A DNA stretch of 64,000 nt from Symbiodinium natans. Taxonomy: Eukaryota > Sar > Dinophyceae > Suessiales > Symbiodiniaceae. Positions 7,701 to 14,991 of the stretch are shown here, in pieces. Location: NCBI GenBank assembly GCA_905221605.1, contig CAJNDS010002656.1, positions 87,001 to 151,000 of the forward strand, written 5' to 3'. The position numbers and the translations under genes are program-made. The notes under the pieces are model-generated. The model was not told the DNA's origin and ran no database searches. It worked only from the letters and a program-made list of their open reading frames with translations. Each line of letters begins with the position of its first letter. The first letter of the stretch is position 1.

Positions 7701-9725
7701 GGCCTCGGGATGCTCCTCACTGTCGTCAAGAACGACAATCGCAGCAGGTTCCAGCTGCGAATCGACCGCAACCACCCCCTCGCCGAGTACTACGGCCTAG
7801 GAGGGTACCCTACCCTTATTAGGGCGAACCAAGGCATCTCCAAGGATGCTATGAAAGGGGTGCCCGACTCGATCCTTGCGGAGGCCTGGTTCAGCATGAT
7901 CCCAGAAGCAGAGATGGATGTGCATTCTGCCACCTGGGAAGGTCGGCCGGTTTTGCCCCTGGAGAAGATTCCACGCAGGCTCTACCACCGCACCTACAAG
8001 GATCGAGCCTTTGCCATCTTGGACTCCTGCTTTATCCCCGGGCACCACACCGCGAATGCCTTTGTGTATTTTGCCGACCGGGAGGTAGGGCCGGGAGAAA
8101 ACGTCCCTGGCGTGAGGAGCGATCGCCCCGTCGAGATCGTCATCAACACCATGGAGGCCCTCGGTCAGGGCGCCGGACTGTTTTACTCCCGATCAGACGG
8201 CGTCCTCTGCCGAGAGGCTATCTCCGGGTCCACGGTCCTTTATATTCGTGACACAAGGACCGATGAAATTTTGTGGTCCGCCACGGATGGGCCCGAAGGA
8301 CGGGAGGAGGAAGAGAATGCCCCTCAGGTAGAGGAGGCCGAATCTTCCGGAAGCATGGTTGTTGAAGCCGTGGGACCTCTCCAGGAAGCACAAGAGGAGC
8401 CTGATGTCGAGCATGAAGAAGCCCCATTGGTCAAGGAGGAGTTCGATGTTCCCATCCTTGAGGAGGTCGAGAGCACCGTTCCTGAACTTCCACCTCTACG
8501 CGTTCGCTTCAACACCGACGCCGATGTCATCGAGGTGTCGCCTTCAGGAAGGAACCGTTTGACTGAAGGTCAGCTGCAAGTGGTCCCTGATGAAGGAATG
8601 GCTACCCGCTCTACGGCACCGGCAACCCAAGCGCCGCGGTCTGGATGGAACAGGGGAATCACGCAGGTTCAGTGCGTCAGTTGTGGCAAGCTCCGTCTCG
8701 AAGGTCAGCACAAGTGCTTCCACTGCGGCTACTACGTCACCCGTGGGGCCACCCAGAGCGCCTTCAGAATGTGGATGGCGCGTGAGCGCTCCCATGTCTT
8801 GGACGCCCTGGCAGAGCAATTTGGGAAGGGCCTTTGGGAGTTGGATGCCGCGAAGATTCGCCAGGCCGCTGGAACGCATGATTTGAGGGGACAGCAGAGC
8901 GTAGATGGCCGAGCTATCATGTTAGCACGCCAGAATCTCAAAGGCTTCATGAAGCACGGCTACACGTCGATGGTGGACAAGTTCGACCATGACGACACCT
9001 ACGCGATCCACGCTATCAAGGGCGGCTGGACGAGAAGGCGGCTCACTATTCAGGACTGCGTGGCATGCGCTTATCTTCCCAATCAAGGTCGTTCCCGCGA
9101 ACAACGTGAGTTGGGCTACGGCTCCAACAAAGCCTGGGAGAACAAAAAGGTCAATCATGAGGGACTGGCTCGCATGGTGTTCTTCGACAAGAATGCCGAC
9201 GATGTCGTCCTGGCCGGCCTCATTGACGACCCCAACCTCGAACCTATGGGCTACGCTTGGCTCGGCAACTTCATGGGCGTGAAGGAATTCGCCCGGACCA
9301 TCCGCGTCACCCGTGCGGTTTCCCACATCCTCACCTTTACGGAGGGCATCATTGGCATCCCGGACTTCGATGAGGAAAAGCATCTGGCAGTCTTTTTGGC
9401 CGAGATCCTCTCTGAGAATTATGGTGGGGCAAAGGAGACGTGCCGAAGGATGAAGGAATCGGCAGAAGCGTCCCGGGCCGCTCAGGCGCGGGCGGATGCA
9501 AGAAGGACCTCGCAAAATGCCCCCCGTTTTGGGGAGGCCGATCGTGACACGAATCGTGGCTGGTCGTGGAGCGACAACTCTTGGTCGCAGGGCGACTGGC
9601 ATTCCTCAAGTTCCTGGCGTGATCGCCAGTGGCAGGATCAAGGATCCTGGTGGAGCTCAGGGAGTCGCACTACGGAGCACTCCCGTGGACCTTGGCGCTA
9701 CGACCATCGAGATCGCAGCTGGTGA
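1644..9725 (+). CDS. Copia polyprotein part 2: reverse transcriptase, RNase H and a multi-domain C-terminal extension
   Basis: Real coding probably starts near 1773, where this frame takes over from the integrase frame; the upstream ATG at 1644 is likely fortuitous. Reverse transcriptase occupies about residues 190-430, with the catalytic YVDD at 367-370. RNase H spans about 700-910, with CDADHAG (D705, D707), SSTESE and the typical copia ending KEQVADIFTKPF. Copia pol normally stops shortly after this. Here the frame stays open for a further ~1780 residues with recognisable modules: 2OG-Fe oxygenase-like (~985-1140), methyltransferase-like (~1180-1370), SGNH-like (~1535-1760), Tpt1/KptA-like (~1933-2210), zinc ribbon (2344-2361), helical region and a W/S/R/G-rich tail. 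No stop interrupts 8 kb, so the extension has been under selection until recently. There is no obvious protease near the modules. Confidence 0.85.
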   Translation: MFPKMSELWRTGWGGMLLDLLRKQHPRLRPHLLYQDMTPKPCLTGRKSKGYNWDGVRLVRDKKGSKRPPDTPSEFWHMYSKAQREADIERFERKKAREAEEDARKALRDSPAMPVIAEPDPEPHRDRMASLYWAKLGQVASEMFAVVARVVGPKEIESTPAAKEAMDREWKKLADKSCWLEKKVREYRDVAAEAKHKNVKAHFGKIFEICSVKGDELPDGHPQKKWKGRSVFQGNNVQDENHDHAIFAELGSSPASMEAGKIIDVFGSQPGYVKQQADGIAAYTQALFKGIETWVRLPRNRWPKEWSGYEDPVCPLRLALYGHPDSGGIWERYCTEQLESVGFTAVLPDIWHSVFYHAELDLLLVVYVDDFKMAGPQDKINKGWELIAKVIDMEPAEVLGRYFGCHHVEQNQVQLSREDHPFAYVFDKKHASPAADYQVRPNRKEDFWEVDAELAAVVRHHIYPRRKLYVPTQDDVSKFPHISCQRITVFDDGRDPIHDDLNQGGPADQSGWWTGRTYFPITEVSDEDFSHALAAKHNKPKRSKAEAKREARQSKFKSTESISQGKTPSMTVPVNVVYYDMRDFLVSCVDRYCELAKVDKKSLKHVATPFHENRVAKVLENNEPSGKLQPIASRVLMKVLFAARMARWDLLRATQALASRVTKWSRDCDVALHRLISYINSSLEVRMRGFIGDRIQDCKLWMFCDADHAGSHDSKSTSGCALYLVGPNTYFPLNAFSKKQTSITTSSTESEVVAANQGIRAQGLPSLSLWIFLWREVASRTASYQARPKTKPNQRENDIIARIDPELDEIRYGECRADGRSVSDLNGLKVHLSPKFAVQLLEDNQATITILLKGDSEKLRHTDRTQRISFAWIKQQFERNFFEMINVDTKEQVADIFTKPFADRGKWEHALRLIAHVDAPLQGGRQSKAHESDAHLINKPVVHAHPVVKPSGDPCAVAAELTKDRDFSTKALLRVAQIMYPNKTKRKMIKLDNRSYYHIFGQWSYGGMQGVTKATRRWPQIARFLNGVVQAHAPKDFTWNSVLLNSCTSASVHKDHGNAKDSMSFALSVGDFKDGELWFADPLVSSEDAIVRVGPNGKRLKGRAVSTLNKAIIFDPRNLHCVLPFTGTRFSIVAYTSRSQDALQDPELNSLKTLGFRLPPRAASAASAREYSRPLGFKRIMVEFCCSPNSKLGQDRSASQGCYVLRVTSEDDVLKDSTLTSVVQKISTLCDEGGASKPILVYASLPCTGGCPWNRMTPDSPKWEQHQELFCKLLKQFRKFIRKLKEYKPQVAFELPKDCDYWKWDHVQHMVNDFGLEFYRCDGCMLGITNHQGLPLRKAWTIASSIPLQRLAAHKCDRSHVHGESRGQDLKDSENYSHAMTDCIHIDWKSFCDRRSNYAACAQQQFSCDHKHVCTRKTEQTNALAACCILAAEFCAPDMEATNAGIVAPTEVLRQWWDRRLWETSLSSEYRTMAPFQEDEASVNNFYKYLPRPLACEYALSDVREAGLVAKIGKLTDQGLAMLQPESTRGRLRYLVIVADSTTTFLTEGNWKTDLLADIKANRGNAFPHHLGVEYIPTWGANLTRLVELAVGKVTQLERETGASGQVSIDLMMIWNGNEFVGERGLFLDPGFKSKTEWLRGYPHMAKGSWEFIGPKVLREIGKLADLQSRASVGTVLLTSATDAANYCLPRDWGTIMADLLDYAAQLGLAVKHFNTPASQIRKFDHFHFQEDSAYRLQLLRWLGFTARIMVLRHQCSFFKEADIDLILQNYGHVSKPNVKFAVDVQVEEKLLNHFRKGRVAPTHQPLVEADPWDDIYFQGPQEQFPDTAPNHFVHRDFKDHVHLGDGEYVTREDYDEMIKKSEENAPRPGEAVVVPSSSSTARETKEKLLARGEVYSRQRTDPESSAPKRAKKGPHEADYDEPIKSGYYTTDDDWCLVDMLGLDWDTIHLCPPEGEAEWVDILQDEMPNFKYINIPQHHKTALSGIVRGKIVPGLQGDGLWCSTRRILEAWNKKTNKDYGLGMLLTVVKNDNRSRFQLRIDRNHPLAEYYGLGGYPTLIRANQGISKDAMKGVPDSILAEAWFSMIPEAEMDVHSATWEGRPVLPLEKIPRRLYHRTYKDRAFAILDSCFIPGHHTANAFVYFADREVGPGENVPGVRSDRPVEIVINTMEALGQGAGLFYSRSDGVLCREAISGSTVLYIRDTRTDEILWSATDGPEGREEEENAPQVEEAESSGSMVVEAVGPLQEAQEEPDVEHEEAPLVKEEFDVPILEEVESTVPELPPLRVRFNTDADVIEVSPSGRNRLTEGQLQVVPDEGMATRSTAPATQAPRSGWNRGITQVQCVSCGKLRLEGQHKCFHCGYYVTRGATQSAFRMWMARERSHVLDALAEQFGKGLWELDAAKIRQAAGTHDLRGQQSVDGRAIMLARQNLKGFMKHGYTSMVDKFDHDDTYAIHAIKGGWTRRRLTIQDCVACAYLPNQGRSREQRELGYGSNKAWENKKVNHEGLARMVFFDKNADDVVLAGLIDDPNLEPMGYAWLGNFMGVKEFARTIRVTRAVSHILTFTEGIIGIPDFDEEKHLAVFLAEILSENYGGAKETCRRMKESAEASRAAQARADARRTSQNAPRFGEADRDTNRGWSWSDNSWSQGDWHSSSSWRDRQWQDQGSWWSSGSRTTEHSRGPWRYDHRDRSW
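4596..5061 (+). other. TET/JBP-like 2OG-Fe(II) dioxygenase domain in the copia polyprotein
   Basis: Residues about 985-1140 of the long frame. The iron-binding HxD is H1053-K-D1055 (SVHKDHG), the distal histidine is H1120 (NLHCVLPF) and the 2-oxoglutarate arginine is R1129 (GTRFSIVAYT). The order and spacing, the upstream WNSVLLNS strand and the GELWF strand after HxD resemble the TET/JBP group, which oxidises 5-methylcytosine or thymine in DNA. Dinoflagellate DNA is known to contain hydroxymethyluracil, so a thymine-directed activity is conceivable. Family and substrate are inferred from motifs only; an AlkB- or prolyl-hydroxylase-like enzyme is the main alternative. Confidence 0.6.
5181..5751 (+). 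other. Cytosine-C5-methyltransferase-like Rossmann domain in the copia polyprotein
   Basis: Residues about 1180-1370. VEFCCSP at 1182 sits where motif I (AdoMet loop) would be, SLPCTGGCPWN has the Pro-Cys of motif IV with C1247, and VAFELPKDC at ~1292 resembles the Glu of motif VI (E1294). The AdoMet loop lacks the usual FxGxG, so activity is doubtful. Capture of cytosine methyltransferases by dinoflagellate retrotransposons has been reported, as I recall, which makes the call plausible. It lies directly after the oxygenase-like domain, suggesting a paired modify/oxidise function. A different AdoMet-fold enzyme cannot be excluded. Confidence 0.42.
6240..6860 (+). other. SGNH-hydrolase-like segment in the copia polyprotein
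   Basis: Residues about 1535-1760. VIVADSTTT has S1541 in the place of the GDS nucleophile, MMIWNGNEF gives an Asn (N1618) like block III (GxND), and RKFDHFHF supplies D1725 and H1728 as a DxxH block V. The order and the mix of hydrophobic strands and loops fit the SGNH/GDSL fold. Esterase domains of this fold occur in ORF1 of some non-LTR retrotransposons, so the association has a precedent. The GDS glycine is replaced and similarity is only motif-level. Confidence 0.35.
7440..8270 (+). other. Tpt1/KptA (RNA 2'-phosphotransferase)-like segment in the copia polyprotein
   Basis: Residues about 1933-2210. The series VVKNDNRSRFQL, LIRANQG (R2060), RRLYHRTY (H2115), FAILDSCFIPG, FVYFAD and GAGLFYSRSDGVL follows the order of conserved blocks in KptA/Tpt1, which transfers an RNA 2'-phosphate to NAD+ and shares the ADP-ribosyltransferase fold. 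The N-terminal Arg-His pair of active Tpt1 is not evident, RANQGH has become RANQGI and HGT is HRT, so catalysis may be altered or lost. The role in the element is unknown; binding of RNA or NAD+ is possible. Confidence 0.5.
8670..9722 (+). other. Zinc ribbon, helical region and W/S/R-rich tail of the copia polyprotein
   Basis: A CVSC...CFHC pair of CxxC motifs at residues 2344-2361 forms a likely zinc ribbon. About 260 residues without recognisable motif, probably mostly helical, follow and contain KKVNHEGLARMVF and VSHILTFTEGIIG. The last ~50 residues are rich in Trp, Ser, Arg, Gly and Asp (WSWSDNSWSQGDW), a low-complexity tail that could bind nucleic acid. The module could be a displaced gag-like or nucleic-acid-binding part; function not assigned. 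Confidence 0.4.
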
Positions 9726-10012
9726 GTCCTGAGTTCCGCAATTCTGCTGGAGTAGCTTAGCATCTTGACCGTGACGCTCTGTTTTCCTTTCTTTTGAGGT
9801 CGGTGCTGAGTGAACCACTGTTTTGCACGAGCCACCTTTGTATCCCCGCCGGCGTTTCAAATTTCTTAAGCTGGTGCGCGGTGATCTGTGGCGTTGAACC
9901 TGAATTAAAACTCGGGTGAGCGCACTTTGAACATACAGTAGAGGAGCAAAACGCAGCACGTAGTGCTTGCCGTGGATTCGTTGACTGCGTTTCAGCATTC
10001 TCACGCTTCAAC
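9726..10012 (+). other. 3' noncoding region of the copia element
   Basis: No open frame of the pol strand continues past the TGA at 9723-9725. The stretch has mixed composition and no telomeric units. It leads to the purine tract, as expected for the region between pol and the 3' LTR. Confidence 0.55.
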
Positions 10013-10020
10013 GAGGGGGG
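10013..10020 (+). promoter_or_regulatory. Polypurine tract priming plus-strand synthesis
   Basis: GAGGGGGG lies immediately before a TG dinucleotide that would begin the 3' LTR. This is the arrangement of LTR elements, where the tract resists RNase H and primes second-strand DNA. Confidence 0.6.
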
Positions 10021-10169
10021 TGTATTTTATATCTGTGCATTCCCTCCACTTTTGCTTCCATGTATGTTGCACTTACCTGTGACGCTCAAGCCCTCTGAGT
10101 AAAAAGGTTAGGCGCGCCCCTGCTCATGGCTTAACGGATAACAACTGGTGGATTTCCCAAACTATAACA
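10021..10169 (+). repeat. Probable 3' LTR of the copia element
   Basis: The segment starts TGTATTTTATA right after the purine tract and a matching end ACTATAACA occurs at 10161-10169, giving 149 bp with TG...CA ends. The 5' LTR lies outside the window so identity cannot be tested; the right border is provisional. Confidence 0.4.
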
Positions 10170-10227
10170 AATCTTCTTCTAGGCCTCAAGACCCTTGACC
10201 CTGACATCCTCAACCCCAAGCCCCCAA

Positions 10228-10320
10228 GCCCCCAAATCCTAAACCCTAAACCCTAAACCCCAAACCCTAAACCCTAAACCCTAAACCCTAAACCCTAAAC
10301 CCTAAACCCTAAACCCTAAA
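10228..10320. repeat. (CCCTAAA)n array, first after the copia element
   Basis: About thirteen near-perfect heptamers. Only some 60 bases of degenerate ACCCTTGACC-type sequence separate it from the probable LTR end. Confidence 0.9.
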
Positions 10321-10407
10321 TGTTGCAATGCCCATGTTTTCACGATTTCGAAAGCCTCAAGCCCGACCCTGCTGGGTCCTAAACCGGAAGCCAAAAGTTG
10401 CAAACAA

Positions 10408-10473
10408 GGGTTTAGGGTTTAGGGTTTAGGGTTTAGGGTTTAGGGTTTAGGGTTTAGGGTTTAGGGTTTAGGG
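10408..10473. repeat. (TTTAGGG)n array
   Basis: About nine perfect heptamers on the + strand, opposite in orientation to the preceding array. Confidence 0.95.
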
Positions 10474-10487
10474 TTCACACGGCCTAC

Positions 10488-10532
10488 CAAGGTGCTTGGC
10501 TTGGGTGGGAACTCGTTCCACCCGGAGGACGC
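10488..10532 (-). CDS. Exon-like segment, 45 nt (strand uncertain)
   Basis: On the minus strand it is bordered by CTGTGCAG at the acceptor and GTAGGC at the donor, phase 0/0, reading ASSGWNEFPPKPSTL. The + strand is also open (VLGLGGNSFHPEDACTVL) but lacks a clean donor. No known family. Confidence 0.4.
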
Positions 10533-10628
10533 CTGCACAGTGCTGACCCGAAACCCTAAACCCTAAACCCTAAACCCTAAACCCGAAACCCGAAACCCTA
10601 AACCCTAAACCCGAAACCCCCCTTCAAG

Positions 10629-10719
10629 CTGTGGAGGATGCGGTGGCGCTGGCTTTCAGATCCTTTCGCCGCCGGTTCACGCAGTTCTTCCATTCCGTCT
10701 ACGCCGCTGCGGCCGCAAG
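10629..10719 (+). CDS. Exon-like segment, A/R/F-rich
   Basis: Preceded by CCCTTCAAG and followed by a GC or TTTAGGG-type donor. One frame reads AVEDAVALAFRSFRRRF then TQFFHSVYAAAAA. High GC and codon-like third-position bias contrast with the flanking repeats. Function unknown. Confidence 0.45.
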
Positions 10720-10721
10720 GG

Positions 10722-10985
10722 CTTTAGGGTTTTTTGGGTTTAGTGTTTAGGGTTTATGTCAAGGGTTTAGGGTTTAGGGTTTTTCGGGTTTGGGTTTTTT
10801 TTTCGGGTTTAGGGTTTGAACGCTTAGGGTTTCGTGCTTGTCGGGTTTTCGGGTTTCGGGTTTTCGGGTTTCGGATTTAGGGTTTACGGTTTAGGGTTTT
10901 TCGGGTTTGGGGCTCAGGTTTTTTCGGTTTTTGGTTTTTCGGGTTAGGGATTTTTCGGGTTTGAGGTTTGGGTTTTGAGGGGGGC
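10722..10985. repeat. Degenerate TTTAGGG/TTTCGGG region
   Basis: Heptamers with many substitutions and T/G slippage; no gene seen. Confidence 0.8.
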
Positions 10986-11060
10986 TGGGGAGGGACCCTT
11001 ACGAGGGACCTGAAGGGGTATTGAGGGTCATTTGGGGGCTACTTAGGTATGTATGGACTG

Positions 11061-11205
11061 TATAATATAATATATATATATGTATATGTATATATGTATA
11101 TATGTATATATGTATATATGTACATATGTATGTATGTATATATACATATGTATGTATGTATATATGTATATATATATATATATACATATATAGAGAGAGA
11201 GAGAG
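11061..11205. repeat. TA/TG microsatellite
   Basis: Alternating TATATG and TATA units ending in GAGAGA. The minus-strand open frame here is a simple-repeat artefact. Confidence 0.9.
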
Positions 11206-11288
11206 ATAGGGGTTATATAGGGGAATAAGATTAAGGGTCCCTTCTAGCTTTCCCTCCTTTTACCCCTTAATGGAGGTCTGCTGCGGAG

Positions 11289-11405
11289 CCTAAACCCTAA
11301 ACCCTAAACCCTAAACCCTAAACCCTAAACCCTAAACCCTAAACCCTAAACCCTAAACCCTAAACCCTAAACCCTAAACCCTAAACCCTAAACCCTAAAC
11401 CCTAG
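11289..11405. repeat. (CCCTAAA)n array
   Basis: About sixteen perfect heptamers. Confidence 0.95.
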
Positions 11406-11452
11406 TAACCCCAAACCCTAAACCCTAAACTCCAAACCCTTCCTCCTTGGAG

Positions 11453-11540
11453 GTATGCTGTGGCGACCGTGGTCCCAACTACGCCCTGAGCGACTTCATT
11501 GAGTCGGCTGTCAACAAGAGCGCGGCCTGTTCGCCTTAAG
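11453..11540 (+). CDS. Exon-like segment, possibly C-terminal
   Basis: Starts after CTTGGAG and reads VCCGDRGPNYALSDFIESAV then NKSAACSP, followed by TAA one base before AAG|GTTAGGGG. The in-frame stop means either a last exon or a donor slightly upstream. No family recognised. Confidence 0.5.
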
Positions 11541-11773
11541 GTTAGGGGTTTAGGGTTTAGGGTTTAGGGGTTAAGGGTTAGGGTTCAGGGTGTAGGGTTT
11601 AGGGTTGAGGGTTTAGGGTGTAGGGCGTAGGGCCTAGGGCTGGTTTAGGGGTTCATGATTTTTGGGGGGCTTAGTGGTTTAAAGGCCGAAGCCCCAATGG
11701 CCCATGAGGGTTCACGGTTCAGGGCTCAGGGTTCAGGGTTTAGGGAAGCATACGCGAGCCGCGTTGTATACAG

Positions 11774-11849
11774 GGTCCTGCCAAGCGCATCTGTTTGCAT
11801 CTTGGTCTTGTGTCAGTTCGCGCCGCCCTCAGAAGTAGGAGCTGGCCAG
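11774..11849 (+). CDS. Exon-like segment, hydrophobic
   Basis: TATACAG acceptor, CAG|GTCCTC donor; 76 nt reading VLPSASVCILVLCQFAPPSE. Could be a membrane segment. Confidence 0.45.
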
Positions 11850-12033
11850 GTCCTCAGCCCTCACAAGTAGGAGCCTAGCGACAGGTGGGCTGCTTGTACA
11901 TCCCTCCAGTTTAGGGTTTATCAATTGGGCCCAGGGATTGGGGTTTAGGCCCCAAACTTTAAGCTTTACAGCCTAAACCCTAATCCCTAAACCCTAAACC
12001 CTACATAAACCCTAAACCCTAAACCCTAAAAGT

Positions 12034-12108
12034 TTCGAGCTCCGAGCTTTTGGGTCGTTTCTTGGCTCAGGGCAGTGGAAGCCACCTGTCCGAGCTCATG
12101 CGGTTCAC
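12034..12108. CDS. Exon-like segment, strand unresolved
   Basis: Both strands are open. Plus reads ELRAFGSFLGSGQWKPPV; minus, after CGGACAG, reads VASTALSQETTQKLGA. Telomeric arrays of the same orientation flank it on both sides. Confidence 0.3.
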
Positions 12109-12111
12109 TAA

Positions 12112-12236
12112 ACCCCAAACCCTAAACCCTAAACCCTAAGCCCTAAGCCCTAAACCCTAAACCTTAAACCCTAAACCCTAAACCCTAAACCCTAAACCCT
12201 AAACCCTAAACCCTAAACCCTAAACCCTAAACCCTA
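12112..12236. repeat. (CCCTAAA)n array
   Basis: About seventeen heptamers with a few CCCTAAG variants. Confidence 0.95.
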
Positions 12237-12256
12237 AGCAGCCTTGAACCCTCCAG

Positions 12257-12345
12257 AATCCGAGGTTTACATGATGGCCCAGAACGACACCCTGGCGGCG
12301 AAAGCGCTGCCGTGGCATTGGGATAAAAGGCGCGCACAGCCCCAA
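12257..12345 (+). CDS. Exon-like segment
   Basis: After CCTCCAG the frame reads SEVYMMAQNDTLAAKALPWH then WDKRR; probable GC donor near 12329 or later. CCCTAAA array upstream and TTTAGGG units downstream. Confidence 0.5.
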
Positions 12346-12762
12346 GCACCCCAGAAAGCACAAAGCCCAATTTAGGGTTTAAGGATTACGGTTTAGGGTA
12401 CAGGGTTTTAAGGTTTAGGGTTTATGTGTTATGGGTTTAGGGTTTGGCCCTGAACTCTAAAACCCCCCCCCCAAAGAACCCAATATACCTCTTGAAGTTT
12501 CTCAACCCCTAAACCCTACACCCGAAGCCCTAAGCCCGAAATCCTCAACACCATTCGGCACTCCCAGCACCCCTCCAGAAGGACCCGATAAGGGCCTGAG
12601 TGGGGTTACTTGCGGTTTAGGGTTTTGGGTTGGGGATTTGTAGTCTTCCCTCGAATTGAACGTAAGGGGTTTGAATTGTAGGGTTTCGGGTTTGGGTGCT
12701 TTGGCCTTGGGATTGTTGTTCTCTTGTGGGAGTTTTTGTGTTCAACGGTTTGCGGGGAGGGA

Positions 12763-12891
12763 CCCTAAACCCTAAACCCTAAACCCTAAACCCTAAACCC
12801 TAAACCCTAAACCCTAAACCCTAAACCCTAAACCCTAAACCCTAAACCCTAAACCCTAAACCCTAAACCCTAAACCCTAAACCCTAAACCG
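12763..12891. repeat. (CCCTAAA)n array
   Basis: About eighteen perfect heptamers, followed by a G run. Confidence 0.95.
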
Positions 12892-13017
12892 GAGGGGGGG
12901 GGGGTGTTCGGTGTGTGCTTTTGCGGGTGCGGGATTGGGTTCGGTGTCGTTGTGTTTGGAGTTTAGGGTTCTTGGTTGGGAGCTTAGGGTTTAAGGCTCG
13001 GAGCGGGGGGTCTGTGT

Positions 13018-13125
13018 CATTCTTTGAGATCGACAACCTAAAGAACTCTCAACCCCTGCTATCAAGGGTCGATGTGCCTCCAAGAGAGCCCGAGACATCC
13101 CGACACAAGGGCCGCGGTCTGAAAG
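13018..13125 (+). CDS. Exon-like segment
   Basis: Reads SFFEIDNLKNSQPLLSRVDV then PPREPETSRHKGRGLK up to AAAG|TTTGG. The reverse strand has partial openness too, so strand is moderately supported. Confidence 0.4.
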
Positions 13126-13200
13126 TTTGGTTTGAGGTTTAGGGTTAGAGTTTTGGGTTGACCCTGAACCCTGAACCCTGAACCCTGAACCCTAAACCCT

Positions 13201-13313
13201 AAACCCTCAACCCTAAACCCTAAACCCTAAACCCTAAACCCTAAACCCTAAACCCTAAACCCTAAACCCTAAACCCTAAACCCTAAACCCTAAACCCTAA
13301 ACCCTAAACCCTA
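13201..13313. repeat. (CCCTAAA)n array
   Basis: About fifteen heptamers preceded by CCCTGAA variants. Confidence 0.95.
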
Positions 13314-13884
13314 CTCTTCAGATTTTGCTTTCAAAAGCACCAATAAACCCTACTCTGAAACTTGCGGTTCAGGGCTTAAGCTTTAGGGAACACTCTGGGG
13401 TTTAGGGTTTAGGGTTTGGGGGTTAGGGTTGAGGGTTTAGGGTTTAGGGTTTAGGGTTTAGGGTTTCTATAGGGTTTCGGGTTTGGGGTTTAGGGTTTAG
13501 GGTTTAGGGCTAGGGTTTAGGGTTGAGGAACTCTCTACTTGGAGGCTCATGGGTACTTATAGGTAGGGCATCTGGGGTGCCCCCAGAGAAACGTCTGCCC
13601 GCGTGTCAACCTATAGTTACGCCGGGGGCCTAGAACTACTCTGTTAGGGTTAAGGGTCTAGGATGCCCAGTAGTACCCTTGTTCCCTTTTTCTAGGGGTT
13701 CCCTTATAAACCACTGTAAGCACAAACGGGCACCGTGTTTCATCCTCGGTTCATGGGCAACCTGGGATTCAAGTAAAACTGCTAGAGCTGAAAACGCCCG
13801 GGGACTACAACTGCCCATAACATGAACCTTAAAGAAAAGCTCATACAGCCTGAGCCCCAAACCCCAAGCCCGAAGCCCCAAACC

Positions 13885-14110
13885 CCCAAGCCCTATTTAA
13901 ACCCTAAACCCTAAACCCTAAACCCTAACCCTAAACCCTAAACCCTAAACCCTAAACCCTAAACCCTAAACCCTAAACCCTAAACCCTAAACCCTAAACC
14001 CTAAACCCTAAACCCTTTAAACCCTAAACCCTAAACCCTAAACCCTAAACCCTAAACCCTAAACCCTAAACCCTAAACCCTAAACCCTAAACCCTAAACC
14101 CTAAACCCTC
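13885..14110. repeat. (CCCTAAA)n array with minor interruptions
   Basis: About thirty heptamers interrupted once by CCCTAACCC and once by CCCTTTAAA. Confidence 0.95.
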
Positions 14111-14118
14111 ACCTTCAG

Positions 14119-14167
14119 GGAGATCCAGCTCTCTGTTGCTGCCACGCGTTTGGAGAAGATCGGGCAG
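14119..14167 (+). CDS. Exon-like segment, 49 nt
   Basis: Clean internal-exon borders: CACCTTCAG before and CAG|GTATTG after. Reads EIQLSVAATRLEKIGQ. Flanked on both sides by CCCTAAA arrays, so both flanking introns would contain telomeric repeats. Confidence 0.6.
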
Positions 14168-14476
14168 GTATTGAGGTGCCAAGGGGCCTCCTAAACCACC
14201 CTAAACCCTAAACCCTAAACCCTAAACCCTAAACCCTAAACCCTAAACCCTAAACCCTGAGGTGCCAAGGGGGCAGTGGTTTTGGGGCTTGGGGTGTTCG
14301 GGCCCTGACGGGTGAGGGTTTAGGGTTTAGGGTTTAGGGTTTAGGGTTTAGGGTTTAGGGTTTAGAGTTTAGAGTTTAGGGTTTAGGGTTTGAAGTTTGG
14401 GATCTGGGGGTTTGGGGTGCAAGTGTTTGGCTTAGGGCCGTTTCGGTTTTTGGGAATAGAGGGTTCAGACCTTCAG

Positions 14477-14602
14477 CCTGCGTGGCGGAAGGCTTAGAAT
14501 AAACTGGGAGCAGGTGGAGCGAACGAAGGATTTGTTCGGTACCAGCGCCCGTACAGTCCTGCTACATGCCGACTATCGTCCTGGTGCTCCCAAACAAGAG
14601 AT
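14477..14602 (+). CDS. Exon-like segment, about 126 nt
   Basis: After GACCTTCAG the frame reads LRGGRLRINWEQVERTKDLF then GTSARTVLLHADYRPGAPKQ, to a possible GC donor. One of the longest and most protein-like segments. Family not recognised. Confidence 0.6.
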
Positions 14603-14759
14603 GCCAAACCCTACAACCCCAGCCCGAAGGCTTCCACGCTACTGTACCCCTTCCGAAACTTAAGCCCTAAACCGAAAGACGTCCCAAACCCTCAGCCCTA
14701 AACCCGAAACCCGAAACCCTAAACCCCCAAACCCTAAACCCTAGACGCTAAACCTCAGC

Positions 14760-14870
14760 CCTAAACCCTAAACCCTAAACCCTAAACCCTAAACCCTAAA
14801 CCCTAAACCCTAAACCCTAAACCCTAAACCCTAAACCCTAAACCCTAAACCCTAAACCCTAAACCCTAAA
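14760..14870. repeat. (CCCTAAA)n array
   Basis: About sixteen perfect heptamers. Confidence 0.95.
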
Positions 14871-14881
14871 GACTCGGTCAG

Positions 14882-14959
14882 GCTTGGCCCCCTCTACGTG
14901 GTCGAGATCCATGAAGACCGGCGCGTGAAGGCGGGCCCCGAGCTCTGTTTGACCACGAG
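14882..14959 (+). CDS. Exon-like segment
   Basis: After GGTCAG, reads LGPLYVVEIHEDRRVKAGPE then LCLTTS. Minus strand also open, but the + reading has better residue composition. Donor not obvious. Confidence 0.45.
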
Positions 14960-14991
14960 CCTTTGGGGGCTTGATGGCTCTTTTAGGGGCT

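Larger units (their letters stand above)
1..10169 (+). mobile_element. Ty1/copia-type LTR retrotransposon, 5' end outside the window
   Basis: Gene order integrase, reverse transcriptase, RNase H is diagnostic of Ty1/copia (Pseudoviridae-type) elements. The element runs on the + strand from the window edge to a purine tract (10013-10020) and a probable 3' LTR (10021-10169). The 5' LTR, primer-binding site and most of gag are not in the window, so target-site duplication cannot be checked. It is oversized: about 5.3 kb of open frame follow RNase H and hold several enzyme-like domains. Beyond it the telomere-repeat mosaic begins at once. The reading frame changes once, near 1775-1790, so this copy may be defective or may use frameshifting. 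Confidence 0.85.

Noticed and set aside
1906-9609. Numerous shorter frames on both strands within the retrotransposon
   Set aside because: They overlap the continuous polyprotein frame and show no motifs or composition of their own.
10999-11187. Minus-strand protein rich in Y and I
   Set aside because: Translation of a TA/TG microsatellite.
10229-12240. A real chromosome end (telomere cap)
   Set aside because: Arrays change orientation repeatedly and unique sequence continues for over 50 kb beyond them, so they are internal.
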